Part shown: piece after piece, positions 15,732 to 23,855 of the stretch
How positions within the stretch are numbered: the stretch's first letter is position 1
Layout of the letters: each line of letters opens with the position of its first letter
DNA from: Alphaproteobacteria bacterium
GTDB lineage: Bacteria; Pseudomonadota; Alphaproteobacteria; Rhodospirillales; Magnetospirillaceae
DNA: 36,417 bases
NCBI GenBank assembly: GCA_021325215.1
Contig: JAJPHO010000095.1
Span: forward strand, 1 to 36,417
Direction: 5' to 3'
The notes under the pieces: generated by a model
What the model was told of the DNA's origin: nothing
What the model saw: the letters and a program-made list of their open reading frames with translations, nothing else
Database searches by the model: none
Program-made: the position numbers and the translations under genes

Positions 15732-16695
15732 GGTCGGCCTCCTCGGTTTCGTTGCTAACGGCGCCGATGCCTGGCGCGAACCCGATCTCGACCAGCACGT
15801 GATGAGGAACCCTGCATCCAGCCTCTCCGGGCTGTGGCCCCCAATGGTCGAACCACTTCCCGGCCTGGTGGCGGCGCATGCGGTGACGCCATTGCTCATC
15901 CTCAGCCTCAGCGTCACCGATAGGCTCTGCTTGGCGTTGCTCGGTGCGCATCCTGGCCAGTTCATCGGCGAAGGCTTTGACCAGCAGGGCGATGGGATTT
16001 CCCCTCAGGCTGAACCCGGGTCGATTGGCGAGACGCTGGGCGACGGCCAAGATGGTCTCGGGACTGTTGCCCTGAGCGTTCAGGTCTCGAAGCTGACCGA
16101 AGTGACCCATGAACGATTTCGGGTCGACGCCGAACGCTGAGAGGATCGCATTTCCGAGTTCCAGCAATTCGGCGTGCTCTAAGCTAGCCTCTGGCTTCTG
16201 GCTTCTGGCTTCTGGCTTCTGGCTATTACCATGGGGCTCGGGAGGCCGCTCAGGCGCTCGCTCTGCCGGGCGCTCTGTTTGCCGCTCGGGAACGCGCTCA
16301 TCATCGTCACCGAGCGGTGCGAAAATTCCCTTTTTATTTCGGGCACTTACTGAACCGCCGACTGAGCCATTTTTCTTGTTCGTTTTGCGCGCTTTTTCTT
16401 CCTTAACCATGCGCCGGGAGTAGATATTTCCGTGCCGATCTCGCGAAAAAACTCGGTTATTTTCGAGTTCGGTTACCAACTCGGCGATTTGATCCGAGGG
16501 CTTTCCGACCAGACTGGCGAGGGCGTCGGTGGAGACGGGGCGACCACTCACGAAGAGGAAACCGACGGGGTCCGCTTCGGCGCAGATGCATAGCATGCGC
16601 ATCCATAAGCCCTGCGCGGCCAGGCTGCAAATCCTGAGCTCCTTGTCGGCCTCCCAGTCGCTCCAGAAGAATTTCGCCCATGGATTACCGGTCAT
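15721..16695 (-). CDS. Winged-helix phage replication protein
   Basis: This 324-residue protein looks like a phage replication initiator or helicase-loading protein. The N-terminal domain, MTGNPWAKFFWSDWEADKEL then LWMRMLCICAEAD, GRPVSTDALASLVGKPSDQI and NRVFSRDRHGNIYSRRMVKE (about residues 1-105), has the order of winged-helix replication proteins that start with a 'W-K-F-W' segment. A basic, Asn/Lys/Ser-rich linker and a repeated Pro/Glu/Arg linker follow, then a helical C-terminal domain (ETILAVAQRLANRPGF, NPIALLVKAFADELARM). The linker is encoded by a 7-bp tandem repeat. It overlaps the helicase gene by 11 bases and probably loads that helicase at the origin. Confidence 0.7.
   Translation of the reverse strand: MTGNPWAKFFWSDWEADKELRICSLAAQGLWMRMLCICAEADPVGFLFVSGRPVSTDALASLVGKPSDQIAELVTELENNRVFSRDRHGNIYSRRMVKEEKARKTNKKNGSVGGSVSARNKKGIFAPLGDDDERVPERQTERPAERAPERPPEPHGNSQKPEARSQKPEASLEHAELLELGNAILSAFGVDPKSFMGHFGQLRDLNAQGNSPETILAVAQRLANRPGFSLRGNPIALLVKAFADELARMRTEQRQAEPIGDAEAEDEQWRHRMRRHQAGKWFDHWGPQPGEAGCRVPHHVLVEIGFAPGIGAVSNETEEADHVG
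16191..16224 (-). repeat. Heptanucleotide tandem repeat inside the replication gene
   Basis: Nearly five copies of CTGGCTT follow each other in the plus strand. They encode SQKPEARSQKPEAS in the linker of the replication protein. Since seven is not a multiple of three, gain or loss of one or two units changes the frame, and three units give seven residues. Confidence 0.85.
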
Positions 16696-18172
16696 GCCAA
16701 TCTCCCGCGCCGCTGCTGGGCGCTTGGTGCAGGTTGCTGAATTTGGTGAGGCGCCCATCGAAGTGGGCTTTGACGCTGTCGGCGCTGCCGTGCCTGTTCT
16801 TGGCGATAAGCACCTCGGCAGTATTGCGGCATGCGTCCAGAAGGCGCTCCCAGGAGGCGTAGCGCGCATTGAACTTGTCGTCGCTTTCGTCGGCCCGGCG
16901 GTTAGGCTCCGCGCGCTCCAGGTAGTATTGCTCCCGGTAGATGAACAGCACGGCATCGGCGTCCTGCTCGATCGAACCGGATTCGCGCAGATCGGCCAGC
17001 TGAGGCCGCTTGTCCTCGCGGTCCTCGACCTTGCGGGATAGCTGTGACAGCGCCAGAATCGGCACGTCGAGTTCTTTTGCCAGAGCCTTGAGGCCGCGGG
17101 TGATCTCCGAGACCTCCTGCACACGGTTCTCCAGGCCCCTGCCGGTGCCAGGTCCACGCATCAGCTGCAGATAGTCGATAACGATCAGGCTTAGGCCATG
17201 CTTGCGCTTAACGCGCCGGGCCCGAGTACGGATCTGAGCAACGGACAGGCCGCCGGTGTCGTCGATATGGATGGGCAGCGCCTTGATCTCAGCGCCCGCT
17301 TCTACGGCTCGGGCCACGTCAGCGCCCGATGCGGTACCCTGGCGTAGTCGCGCGCCCTCAATGCCCGATGCGGCGGAGATCGACCGGTGAGCAAGCTGCT
17401 CCCGGCTCATTTCGAGCGAGAAAACCGCGACCTGTTTTCCGCTTCGCGCGGCAGCTTCTGCGATCGTCAGGCCAAGGGCGGTCTTTCCCATACTGGGACG
17501 GCCGGCGAGGATGACGAGGTCCGAGTTATGCAGTCCGCCGAGCCGCGCGTCGAGATCAACCAGGCCGGTGGTGACGCCGATCAATTTGCCGTCGGCCTTA
17601 AACGCGGCGTCTATGGCCGCCAGAGCAAGTTCGACGGCGCCGGCGATGGGCTCGGTCCGGTCTTTTTCCGTCACAGCGCCTGTGATGCTGGCGATCTCGA
17701 CCTCAAGCCCCTCAAGCAACGCGGCGCCGGTGATGTCGTCGCTGGTGCTGGCCAGCATCTGGGCTGCTTCCTGAAGCGATATCATGGCGCGGCGGCGAAG
17801 CCACATGTCGGCGACACGGCGCGCGCGCTCCTCGACGAACCCTGGCAGCGTCAAGACGACGGCACCGCAGAGATCCATCAGATACTTGCCGCCACCGAGC
17901 TCGATATAGGCCGGATCGTCCTTGAGCCTGGCGTTGATCCCCGGCGGCGTGATGATCCTGTTCTCGGCATATGCCTCGGCGATGACGCTCCAGATTGCGA
18001 TGTGGCCGTCGTGGGCGAAATGTTCGGGCCGCACGATCTCGGCGGCGATCTCAACCAAGCTCGCCTTCATCATGACGGCGCCCAGCAGCGCTTGCTCAGC
18101 CTCAAAATCGACGGGCAACTCGGGGATCAGGCTTTCCGGGCTATCGGGGTGCATGACGGTGAGCGCGTTCAT
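16685..18172 (-). CDS. dnaB: Replicative DNA helicase, DnaB family
   Basis: This 495-residue protein is the phage replicative helicase. The N-terminal domain has PVDFEAEQALLGAVMMKA, the usual DnaB beginning. The RecA-like domain has Walker A GRPSMGKTA (about residues 225-233), VFSLEMSREQLAHR, Walker B LIVIDYLQLM (329-338), LALSQLSRKVEDREDKRPQL and the arginine-finger region LRESGSIEQDADAVLFIYRE. It unwinds DNA at the fork with the adjacent winged-helix protein as a possible loader. The C-terminal region has a 30-residue insertion before the last strand. The start at 18172 overlaps the upstream stop as ATGA. Confidence 0.92.
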   Translation of the reverse strand: MNALTVMHPDSPESLIPELPVDFEAEQALLGAVMMKASLVEIAAEIVRPEHFAHDGHIAIWSVIAEAYAENRIITPPGINARLKDDPAYIELGGGKYLMDLCGAVVLTLPGFVEERARRVADMWLRRRAMISLQEAAQMLASTSDDITGAALLEGLEVEIASITGAVTEKDRTEPIAGAVELALAAIDAAFKADGKLIGVTTGLVDLDARLGGLHNSDLVILAGRPSMGKTALGLTIAEAAARSGKQVAVFSLEMSREQLAHRSISAASGIEGARLRQGTASGADVARAVEAGAEIKALPIHIDDTGGLSVAQIRTRARRVKRKHGLSLIVIDYLQLMRGPGTGRGLENRVQEVSEITRGLKALAKELDVPILALSQLSRKVEDREDKRPQLADLRESGSIEQDADAVLFIYREQYYLERAEPNRRADESDDKFNARYASWERLLDACRNTAEVLIAKNRHGSADSVKAHFDGRLTKFSNLHQAPSSGAGDWHDR

Positions 18173-18363
18173 GGCCGTCCGTACCCCTTGCGCTCGGCCG
18201 CAGCCAATTCCGCGTGGGTGACCCAGACACTGAAATCGCGCAGCCGGATAATCGCGCGCGCCCGAATCCTGCCAGAGCCGTCGCAGCGCGTGAGGAAGTA
18301 ATGACCCGACAATGTCGGTGGCTGCAGCGGCGCGGGATATCGATCCCGATATTCGTAATTCAT
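18169..18363 (-). CDS. Small unknown protein upstream of dnaB
   Basis: This 64-residue protein is unknown. It reads MNYEYRDRYPAPLQPPTLSG, has strands such as YFLTRCDGSGRIRARAII and FSVWVTHAELAAAERK, and ends in GYGRP. It overlaps genes on both sides in ATGA form, so it is likely translated. It may be a small accessory factor for one of the helicases, which is only inference from place. Confidence 0.5.
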   Translation of the reverse strand: MNYEYRDRYPAPLQPPTLSGHYFLTRCDGSGRIRARAIIRLRDFSVWVTHAELAAAERKGYGRP

Positions 18364-19769
18364 TCCGCCGCCTGCCTTCCGGCGATGCCGGTTCTCTGCA
18401 TAGCCCTGTCCACCCATCCCCGGTCGTTGATGCCCTTCAGTTCCGCGATGGCTTCCATATCCCGGCGCGAGGTCGCGATCTCGACGGCGTCCTGCAGCGT
18501 CATGGCGGCGACCACCTCGGGCCGGCGGCCGGCGATGCTGGGCAGGTGCCAGACGGTGTCCAACGCGCCCTTCTTGGCCTTGGGATAGCCGCAGCCGCAG
18601 CCGGGGCAGTGGTCGGCTTTCTCGTGCACGCGCCAGCAGCGGACGCAGCGGCTGGTCGGCGCGACCTGGCGCTCGAGGCCCTTCAGGCCGCCTTCCAGTG
18701 TCCATGGCCTGGGCGCGTCGTACATTCCATGCCGGGCCGTGTTCATGACTAGGTCGAGGATGACGGCGTGCGACTTGTCCGGGTGAGGCCGGAGAGCCCG
18801 GCCGATCTGCTGGATGAATAGCGAGGTCGACTCGGTCGGCCGCTCAAGGATCGCCACCGCGATTTCGGGGCAGTCGAACCCCTCGCCCAGCAAGCTCACG
18901 CTCGTCAGGATCTGGATGCGCCCGCTGGCGAGGCCCTTGACGGCGGCGGCGCGCTCGCGGGCCGACATGGTGCCGTCGACGGATTGCGCGCTCCAGCCGG
19001 CGGCGCGGTAGGCGGCAGCCGAAGCCTCCGCCATCTCCACGGTCGGGCAGAAAACCAGCGCCGGCTGGCCCGGCGCATGGCGCGCATACCAGCGCCGGCC
19101 AATCACCGCCAGCTGGGCGCGCTGCACCTCGGCCGCCATGTCGGATAGCTTGTAGTCGCCGCCCAGCTTGGGCACCGAGCGCATGTCCAGATCGGTCGGC
19201 GGCGAATAAACGATCGCCGGCGCCAGGTAGCCCATGGCGGTCAAATCGCGGCTTCCGGGGCACTGCACGATACGGTCGAAATGGTTGCCTTCACCCAGGC
19301 CGCGGCCGTCCAGCCGGAACCAGGTGGCGGAAAGGCCGACGCGTTGGGCCCGCACCGCGGCCGATACCACGCCATTCCAGCCGCTGGCGACGATGTGCTG
19401 CGCCTCGTCTATGAAGATGAAGTCGAGGCTTTCCAGCCAATCGCAGATGCCGCCGAGCCGGGCGGCCAGGGTGTCGACCGAGCAGATGTGGAACCGCTCG
19501 GGGCCGATTTCATGGCCGGGCATGACGCGGCCGTGCGGAATGCCATACAGGGCGGCGCGTTCGCTGGCCTGGTCGCACAGTTCCACGCGGTGCGCCAGCC
19601 ACGCGCCGCGCTTGCCGGCGTCCAGCAGGGTCTTGACGACGGACATGCCCATCGTGGTTTTGCCACTGCCGACCGGGCTCTCTACCGCAACGCCGCGGCA
19701 GCCGCGCTGCAGATAGGCCAGGGTTTCAGCGACGGCGCGGGATTGGTAGGGGCGAAGCTGAACCGTCAT
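18360..19769 (-). CDS. SF2 DEAD/DEAH-like helicase with zinc motif
   Basis: This 469-residue protein is a superfamily 2 helicase. Visible motifs: Q-like RPYQSRAV at the N-terminus, Walker A SPVGSGKTT (31-39), the DEAQH box in FIDEAQH (119-125), GLSATW (145-150), VFCPTVEMAEA, TSVSLLGEGFDCP (289-301) and motif VI QQIGRALRPHPDK (320-332). Two CxxC pairs follow (CVRC at 375-378 and CPGCGCG at 388-394), a probable zinc ribbon. It resembles phage helicases of the T4 UvsW/RecG-like group that act on branched DNA. The ATG at 19769 is used because it overlaps the stop of the upstream gene; a longer frame would run through that gene. Confidence 0.85.
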   Translation of the reverse strand: MTVQLRPYQSRAVAETLAYLQRGCRGVAVESPVGSGKTTMGMSVVKTLLDAGKRGAWLAHRVELCDQASERAALYGIPHGRVMPGHEIGPERFHICSVDTLAARLGGICDWLESLDFIFIDEAQHIVASGWNGVVSAAVRAQRVGLSATWFRLDGRGLGEGNHFDRIVQCPGSRDLTAMGYLAPAIVYSPPTDLDMRSVPKLGGDYKLSDMAAEVQRAQLAVIGRRWYARHAPGQPALVFCPTVEMAEASAAAYRAAGWSAQSVDGTMSARERAAAVKGLASGRIQILTSVSLLGEGFDCPEIAVAILERPTESTSLFIQQIGRALRPHPDKSHAVILDLVMNTARHGMYDAPRPWTLEGGLKGLERQVAPTSRCVRCWRVHEKADHCPGCGCGYPKAKKGALDTVWHLPSIAGRRPEVVAAMTLQDAVEIATSRRDMEAIAELKGINDRGWVDRAMQRTGIAGRQAAE

Positions 19770-19945
19770 CGCGCCCCGCCCTCCAGGTCTATCCCGGCGC
19801 TCGCCGGCTCTGCATCCGGCGCCTTCATCAGCACCGAATGCCGGCCGTTGTGCGTGTCGGACAGGTCGTCGGATACGGTCCATCCCTTCGCCTCGTATTC
19901 GGCGCGGCGGTGGTGCGGGATGAATTGGAAGGTGCCTTCGGTCAT
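19766..19945 (-). CDS. Small unknown protein between helicase and methyltransferase
   Basis: This 59-residue protein is unknown by function. The segment TFQFIPHHRRAEYEAKGWTV, followed by HSVLMKAP, is a pattern that recurs in small phage proteins. The start at 19945 and stop at 19766 overlap the neighbouring genes in ATGA form. No catalytic motif is seen. Confidence 0.55.
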   Translation of the reverse strand: MTEGTFQFIPHHRRAEYEAKGWTVSDDLSDTHNGRHSVLMKAPDAEPASAGIDLEGGAR

Positions 19946-20934
19946 TCGGCAGCGCCATCGAATAGGCACTGCTGCGCCTTCTTGATGCTGCGCAGGTTCG
20001 CGATGGCCTGGCGGAAATAGCTCTCCTTCAGCTCGACGCCGATCGCCTTGCGGCCCATCTCGACCGCGCAATAGATCTCCGACCCGATGCCCGCGAACGG
20101 GCTAAAAACGACATCGCCGGGATTGCTCCACAGGTCGATGCAACGGCGGATCGGCGTGAGTTGGAGCGGGGAAATATGCCGCTCGTCGGCTTCCTCGCGG
20201 GCGCAGCGGAACGAGAGAACATCGTTTTGGTTGATGTCCATCCAGCAGGACTCGGCGTAACGCTGCCAGACCGCCACGGAGAACCAGGGATCGCCTGGGC
20301 GCAGCATGTCGACACCCTGGCTGTTCTCGTTGCGCAGAGGACCTTCCGGGGGCGCCTCATCGCCGTAATAGGCATCGAATGGCCCCGAGATGGGTTCGGG
20401 GTTGTCGCCCGGCTTGCGCATCATGACCATGTAGTCGGCCGCCGCCATCCGGCTCATGGCGCTGTCCTTGCAGATCTGCTTGTGCAAGAGGCCGATCGCC
20501 TTGGATCGCTGCATGGCCGAGACAGGGTCCTTGCGGATCATCACCTCGGAGTGGAAGTGCATGCCTTCAGCCTGGAAGGCGCGGATGATCTCGCCGCGGA
20601 AATCGCGCATGCCGATGAACCCATCACGGGTCTTGCTGGTCGGGAGCTGCATGCAATGGGTGGCGATCAGCCGGCCCGGCACGGTGGCGCGTACCATCTC
20701 CTTGATCAGGAAGCGGTAATGCTCCCAGAACACGGCCGCGCTCTTGTTATTGGAGATGTCGCGTGGGTTGTCGCTGAAGGTGTAGAGCGATTCGAACGGC
20801 GGCGAATAGATCGTGAAGTGCACAGAGTTGTCCGGTAGGCCGCGCGCCACGTCGACGCAATCGGCATTCCAGATGGTCCAGTCTTCGCCATGCTCTTGGG
20901 CCAGCACGAGGGGCTGATTCACGCCGCCATCCAT
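19942..20934 (-). CDS. DNA methyltransferase, N4-cytosine or N6-adenine type
   Basis: This 330-residue protein is an amino-methyltransferase with AdoMet as the methyl donor. Motif IV is SPPF in VHFTIYSPPFESL (about 39-50). The AdoMet-binding motif I is FSPFAGIGSE near residue 285, followed by GRKAIGVELKESYF, so the order is catalytic motif first and AdoMet motif last, as in beta-class enzymes. The middle (about 90-240) would hold target recognition. It overlaps the SNF2-like helicase by 16 bases. No restriction endonuclease gene is seen next to it, so it is likely an orphan methyltransferase that protects or marks phage DNA. Confidence 0.85.
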   Translation of the reverse strand: MDGGVNQPLVLAQEHGEDWTIWNADCVDVARGLPDNSVHFTIYSPPFESLYTFSDNPRDISNNKSAAVFWEHYRFLIKEMVRATVPGRLIATHCMQLPTSKTRDGFIGMRDFRGEIIRAFQAEGMHFHSEVMIRKDPVSAMQRSKAIGLLHKQICKDSAMSRMAAADYMVMMRKPGDNPEPISGPFDAYYGDEAPPEGPLRNENSQGVDMLRPGDPWFSVAVWQRYAESCWMDINQNDVLSFRCAREEADERHISPLQLTPIRRCIDLWSNPGDVVFSPFAGIGSEIYCAVEMGRKAIGVELKESYFRQAIANLRSIKKAQQCLFDGAAE

Positions 20935-22376
20935 CTGGGAAGCTCCATCGGTTGAGTGGGTTCGTAGGTTGAGGCGGTCTGCCGGCCGCCGCGAATTTCT
21001 GCGGTTGAGAGGTCTTTCATGTGATCGACCATCGCGGCCATCATGGCGTCGTACTTCGCCTCCTTCTTCTTGAGGTTGGCGACGACCGCGCCCTCCAGTT
21101 CGGAAGCGATGAGCCAGCCGTGTACGTCCTGCTCCTGGCCGAAGCGCCAGAAGCGGCGGATCAGCTGGAACAGCTGCTCGAAGCTGTCATTGAGGCCGAC
21201 GCAGACGAACTTGCGGCAGTGCTGCCAGTTCATGCCGCGCGAGGCGATTTTCGGCTTGGTCAGGATCATGCGCGGCTCGCCATGCGCGAACCCGATCAGG
21301 CGCTCAGCCTTCAGCTCGGGCTTGTCGCTGCCGCGCACCTCGACCAGGCCGGGCACCAGGGCGCGGATCGCATCGGCTTCGTCATTGAGGTTGCACCAGA
21401 CCGCCCAAGCGTCGTCAGGGCCGTTCTCGGCGATGATCCTCGCCGCCGCCTCGGCGCGCTCTTTCACGGTGTCGCGGCGCACGGCGATCCGGTCCTGCAG
21501 GGTCTGCGCGGCCACCGGGAACAACATCCCCGCCAGGGGGCGCGCTTCGGTGGCTACCGTGACCTGATGCAGATGCAGCGGCGGCAGATGATAGCCCGGC
21601 TCGTCATAGCCAAGGTCGTTCGGGTTCTGGATCACGACCGCCCAGGACGCCACCCAGCGCCAGAAGTCGGAGGCCGCGTGACGCTTCAGCCGCCACTCTT
21701 CGCCGTTGGGGTCGGCGCGCACCGATCCCTCATGGACGAAATACATGGCGAGCATTTCCTTCTCGCTCATCACGTCGAGGAATTCGGCATGCGTTCCCAG
21801 CTCAGTGTAATCGTTCGGCGCCGGGGTAGCGGAGGCGCACAGCTTGTAGAAGGTCTGCCGGCAGGCGTCGGTGATTTCCATTCTGGTCTTGCCCGACGCG
21901 TCCTTGATGATGCCGCTTTCGTCGAGGACGACACCGGCGAAGTCGGACGGGTCGAAGCTGGCCAGGCGCTCGTAATTGGTGACGACGATGTCGCCGGCCG
22001 CGGTCTTCTGGCTCTCGGCGTAGCGCACACCATCGAAGCCCCATTTCGGCGCTTCTTCCTCAACCGTCTGCCGGGCCACGCCGAGGGGCGCGAACACCAG
22101 AACACGACCTTGGGTTTCGTGCGCAACGGCGCGCGCCCAGGACAGCTGCTGCACAGTCTTGCCGAGGCCGGTTCCCTCGAATAGGGCGGCGCGGCCGCGG
22201 CGTAGTGCCCAGCGCACGATGTCGCGCTGGAAGGGCTTTAGGAATGGCGGCAGGGTATTGCCGGGATCGAAGCCGATCGACGGCGCGACGTTCTGCTTGC
22301 GCGCGAGGAAGGCATCATAGGATTCGGCCATGCGCTCGGGGTTGATGTCGAGCTCGGTGAGGAGGGCGGAGGTCAT
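20919..22376 (-). CDS. SNF2-like SF2 helicase
   Basis: This 485-residue protein is an ATP-dependent DNA translocase of the type common in phage early regions. It has FLKPFQRDIVRWALRRGRAAL, Walker A EGTGLGKTV (67-75), VFAPLGVARQTVEEE, IVVTNYERL, the DESG box VVLDESG (149-155), CASATPAPNDY (180-190), TKPKIASRGMNWQHC and LIRRFWRFGQEQDVHGWLI as motifs V and VI. In other phages this helicase type often sits beside a DNA methyltransferase, as here; the reason is not known. The overlap with the methyltransferase gene suggests coupled translation. Confidence 0.85.
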   Translation of the reverse strand: MTSALLTELDINPERMAESYDAFLARKQNVAPSIGFDPGNTLPPFLKPFQRDIVRWALRRGRAALFEGTGLGKTVQQLSWARAVAHETQGRVLVFAPLGVARQTVEEEAPKWGFDGVRYAESQKTAAGDIVVTNYERLASFDPSDFAGVVLDESGIIKDASGKTRMEITDACRQTFYKLCASATPAPNDYTELGTHAEFLDVMSEKEMLAMYFVHEGSVRADPNGEEWRLKRHAASDFWRWVASWAVVIQNPNDLGYDEPGYHLPPLHLHQVTVATEARPLAGMLFPVAAQTLQDRIAVRRDTVKERAEAAARIIAENGPDDAWAVWCNLNDEADAIRALVPGLVEVRGSDKPELKAERLIGFAHGEPRMILTKPKIASRGMNWQHCRKFVCVGLNDSFEQLFQLIRRFWRFGQEQDVHGWLIASELEGAVVANLKKKEAKYDAMMAAMVDHMKDLSTAEIRGGRQTASTYEPTQPMELPRWMAA

Positions 22377-22993
22377 TCAGCGGCCTCCGCGAAGGCCTGC
22401 GGCACATTGGCGCGCCACAGCAATTCGGACATCTCGCGCGGCACGCTGTTGCCGACCAGGCGGAAGGTTTCCGTCTTGGTCAGCGGCCGATCGATCCAGA
22501 CCCTGCCGAACTCGTCCGGCACGGCATCCGGATCTACCAGGGTCGCGCCCCGTTTCGGTTTTTCGAAGACCCGGATCGTCGCCGGCAGATCCAGCTGATG
22601 AGCCGCTGCCGCCTCACGTCCGGTCAGCATCCGCATCAGCAGACCGATAATCACGTAGGGGCCGACGGTTACGATCTCGCCGCCATTCCACACACCGTGC
22701 GACCGCAGGAATTCAGCGACGCGCCGGGCCTTGGCCCATTGCTCTGGCGTGAGCGGCGGTACTTCCATTTCGGCGATGGCGATCCTGTCGTGATTGACGG
22801 CGACGTGCACGGGCGAGCCGGTGCGCTCGATTCCCTGGCACGCGCCGCCCATGCCGGCGAACAGGACGACGTTGATGCCGTGCTGAAGCGGCCAGGGATG
22901 GACGTCATCGCGCGGCCTGGGCGAACGGCGACGCGGTGGAGCGGTCAGGCGCCGATGTAGCCTCGGCAGATTGTCGAATAGAAGCGCGTTCAT
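22373..22993 (-). CDS. C5-cytosine methyltransferase-like protein without catalytic motifs
   Basis: This 206-residue protein has the two ends of a C5-cytosine methyltransferase. The AdoMet-binding motif I and following helix are seen as NVVLFAGMGGACQGIE and VAVNHDRIAIA, and the C-terminal motifs as IIGLLMRMLTGREAAAAHQL and LTKTETFRLVGNSVPREMSE. The middle is missing: there is no Pro-Cys catalytic motif and no ENV motif, and the only Cys lies in motif I. Full-length relatives are usually well over 300 residues. The junction is near AIAEMEVPPL. The frame is open and coupled to both neighbours, so it is translated but should not methylate by the usual mechanism. It may be a decayed enzyme or a DNA-binding decoy. 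Confidence 0.7.
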   Translation of the reverse strand: MNALLFDNLPRLHRRLTAPPRRRSPRPRDDVHPWPLQHGINVVLFAGMGGACQGIERTGSPVHVAVNHDRIAIAEMEVPPLTPEQWAKARRVAEFLRSHGVWNGGEIVTVGPYVIIGLLMRMLTGREAAAAHQLDLPATIRVFEKPKRGATLVDPDAVPDEFGRVWIDRPLTKTETFRLVGNSVPREMSELLWRANVPQAFAEAAE

Positions 22994-23115
22994 GCCGCCC
23001 TCGCCTTCGCCCGCTCGGCCTCCAGCCAGACCTCGACGATGGTCTTCGGGGTCTCGCCGTAAACCTTCCGGGCTCGAAGTTCGATGATCAGGGCGTCGTC
23101 GGTGTAGACGATCAT
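22990..23115 (-). CDS. Very small protein (41 residues)
   Basis: The frame gives MIVYTDDALIIELRARKVYG and ends VWLEAERAKARAA. It is too short for a domain call. Start and stop both overlap neighbours in ATGA form (23115 with the RusA-like gene, 22990 with the methyltransferase-like gene), which is the main support. The pattern of one strand and two helices could be a small DNA-binding or regulatory peptide, with no evidence beyond that. Confidence 0.5.
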   Translation of the reverse strand: MIVYTDDALIIELRARKVYGETPKTIVEVWLEAERAKARAA

Positions 23116-23855
23116 TTGCCGGCCCTCCAGCAGGCGCGGCATTTTGCATAACCATGCCGGCTTAGTTCGGCGCCGCAGGATTGGCAGCGTGGCAACGGCT
23201 TCGCCATGGCACGCTTATTGGTCGCAAGAGCCGCAACCTGACATGCCGAGGAACAGTGTCGCTGCGCCTGTCGCTTGCGGCGAAACACTTGTCCGCAGTA
23301 GGCGCAGGCGACGGTCTGGAGAAGCTTGCCGTAACGGGTGCCGGAGCATTCGTCGGAGCAATATCGACGGTTGAAATATGCCGGCACGAACTCCACGCCG
23401 CATGCTGCGCAATTTTTGGTCCTGATCCCGCGGTTCATGGAGCTGGAATGCGGGCCGATCAGGATCACCGTGCGCGGCCGATCAGGATCAAACTCGACCA
23501 ACCCAAGCTGCGCGGTGACTTGGCAATCGTCGTTCCAGCAGATGCCCGTCGCAGAATCGAGAACCTGCTTCATCATATTGTCGGAGTCGACCCGGTGATG
23601 GTCCGACCGAAAGAATATGCAGCCAACGGCGATGTTTCCCTGCACAGGCTTAGGAAAACATTGCGACAGCCGCTTTTTGAGTGCTGCAGCTTCAGGCGCA
23701 TGATGTTCTCGATATGCCGCGGCCTTGGTGCGCGGCTCGCCGTCAAAGACCACCATGCTCAGCCATGCGGCCGAGCTATTAAGCAGCCGAGAAACAGCAA
23801 GGGCGCGCCGCACATCGCTCTTTGCCGAGCCAACTGCTTTGATCAAATCAGACAT
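23112..23855 (-). CDS. RusA-like resolvase with C-terminal zinc-finger repeats
   Basis: This 247-residue protein combines a RusA-like Holliday junction resolvase with a Cys-rich tail. The RusA part (about 35-135) has VVFDGEPRTKAAAYREHH, FFRSDHHRVDSDNMMKQVLD and CWNDDCQVTAQLG, that is the D-x-D-N, K, D and D-D pattern of the family's active site. The tail (about 145-247) has three Cys clusters: CAACG with YCSDEC, CAYCG with HCSSAC, and CQSCG with CRAC, each a likely small zinc finger. RusA resolves branched DNA before packaging. A RusA with three zinc fingers is longer than the usual 120-140 residues. It overlaps a second RusA-like gene by 13 bases. Confidence 0.75.
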   Translation of the reverse strand: MSDLIKAVGSAKSDVRRALAVSRLLNSSAAWLSMVVFDGEPRTKAAAYREHHAPEAAALKKRLSQCFPKPVQGNIAVGCIFFRSDHHRVDSDNMMKQVLDSATGICWNDDCQVTAQLGLVEFDPDRPRTVILIGPHSSSMNRGIRTKNCAACGVEFVPAYFNRRYCSDECSGTRYGKLLQTVACAYCGQVFRRKRQAQRHCSSACQVAALATNKRAMAKPLPRCQSCGAELSRHGYAKCRACWRAGK

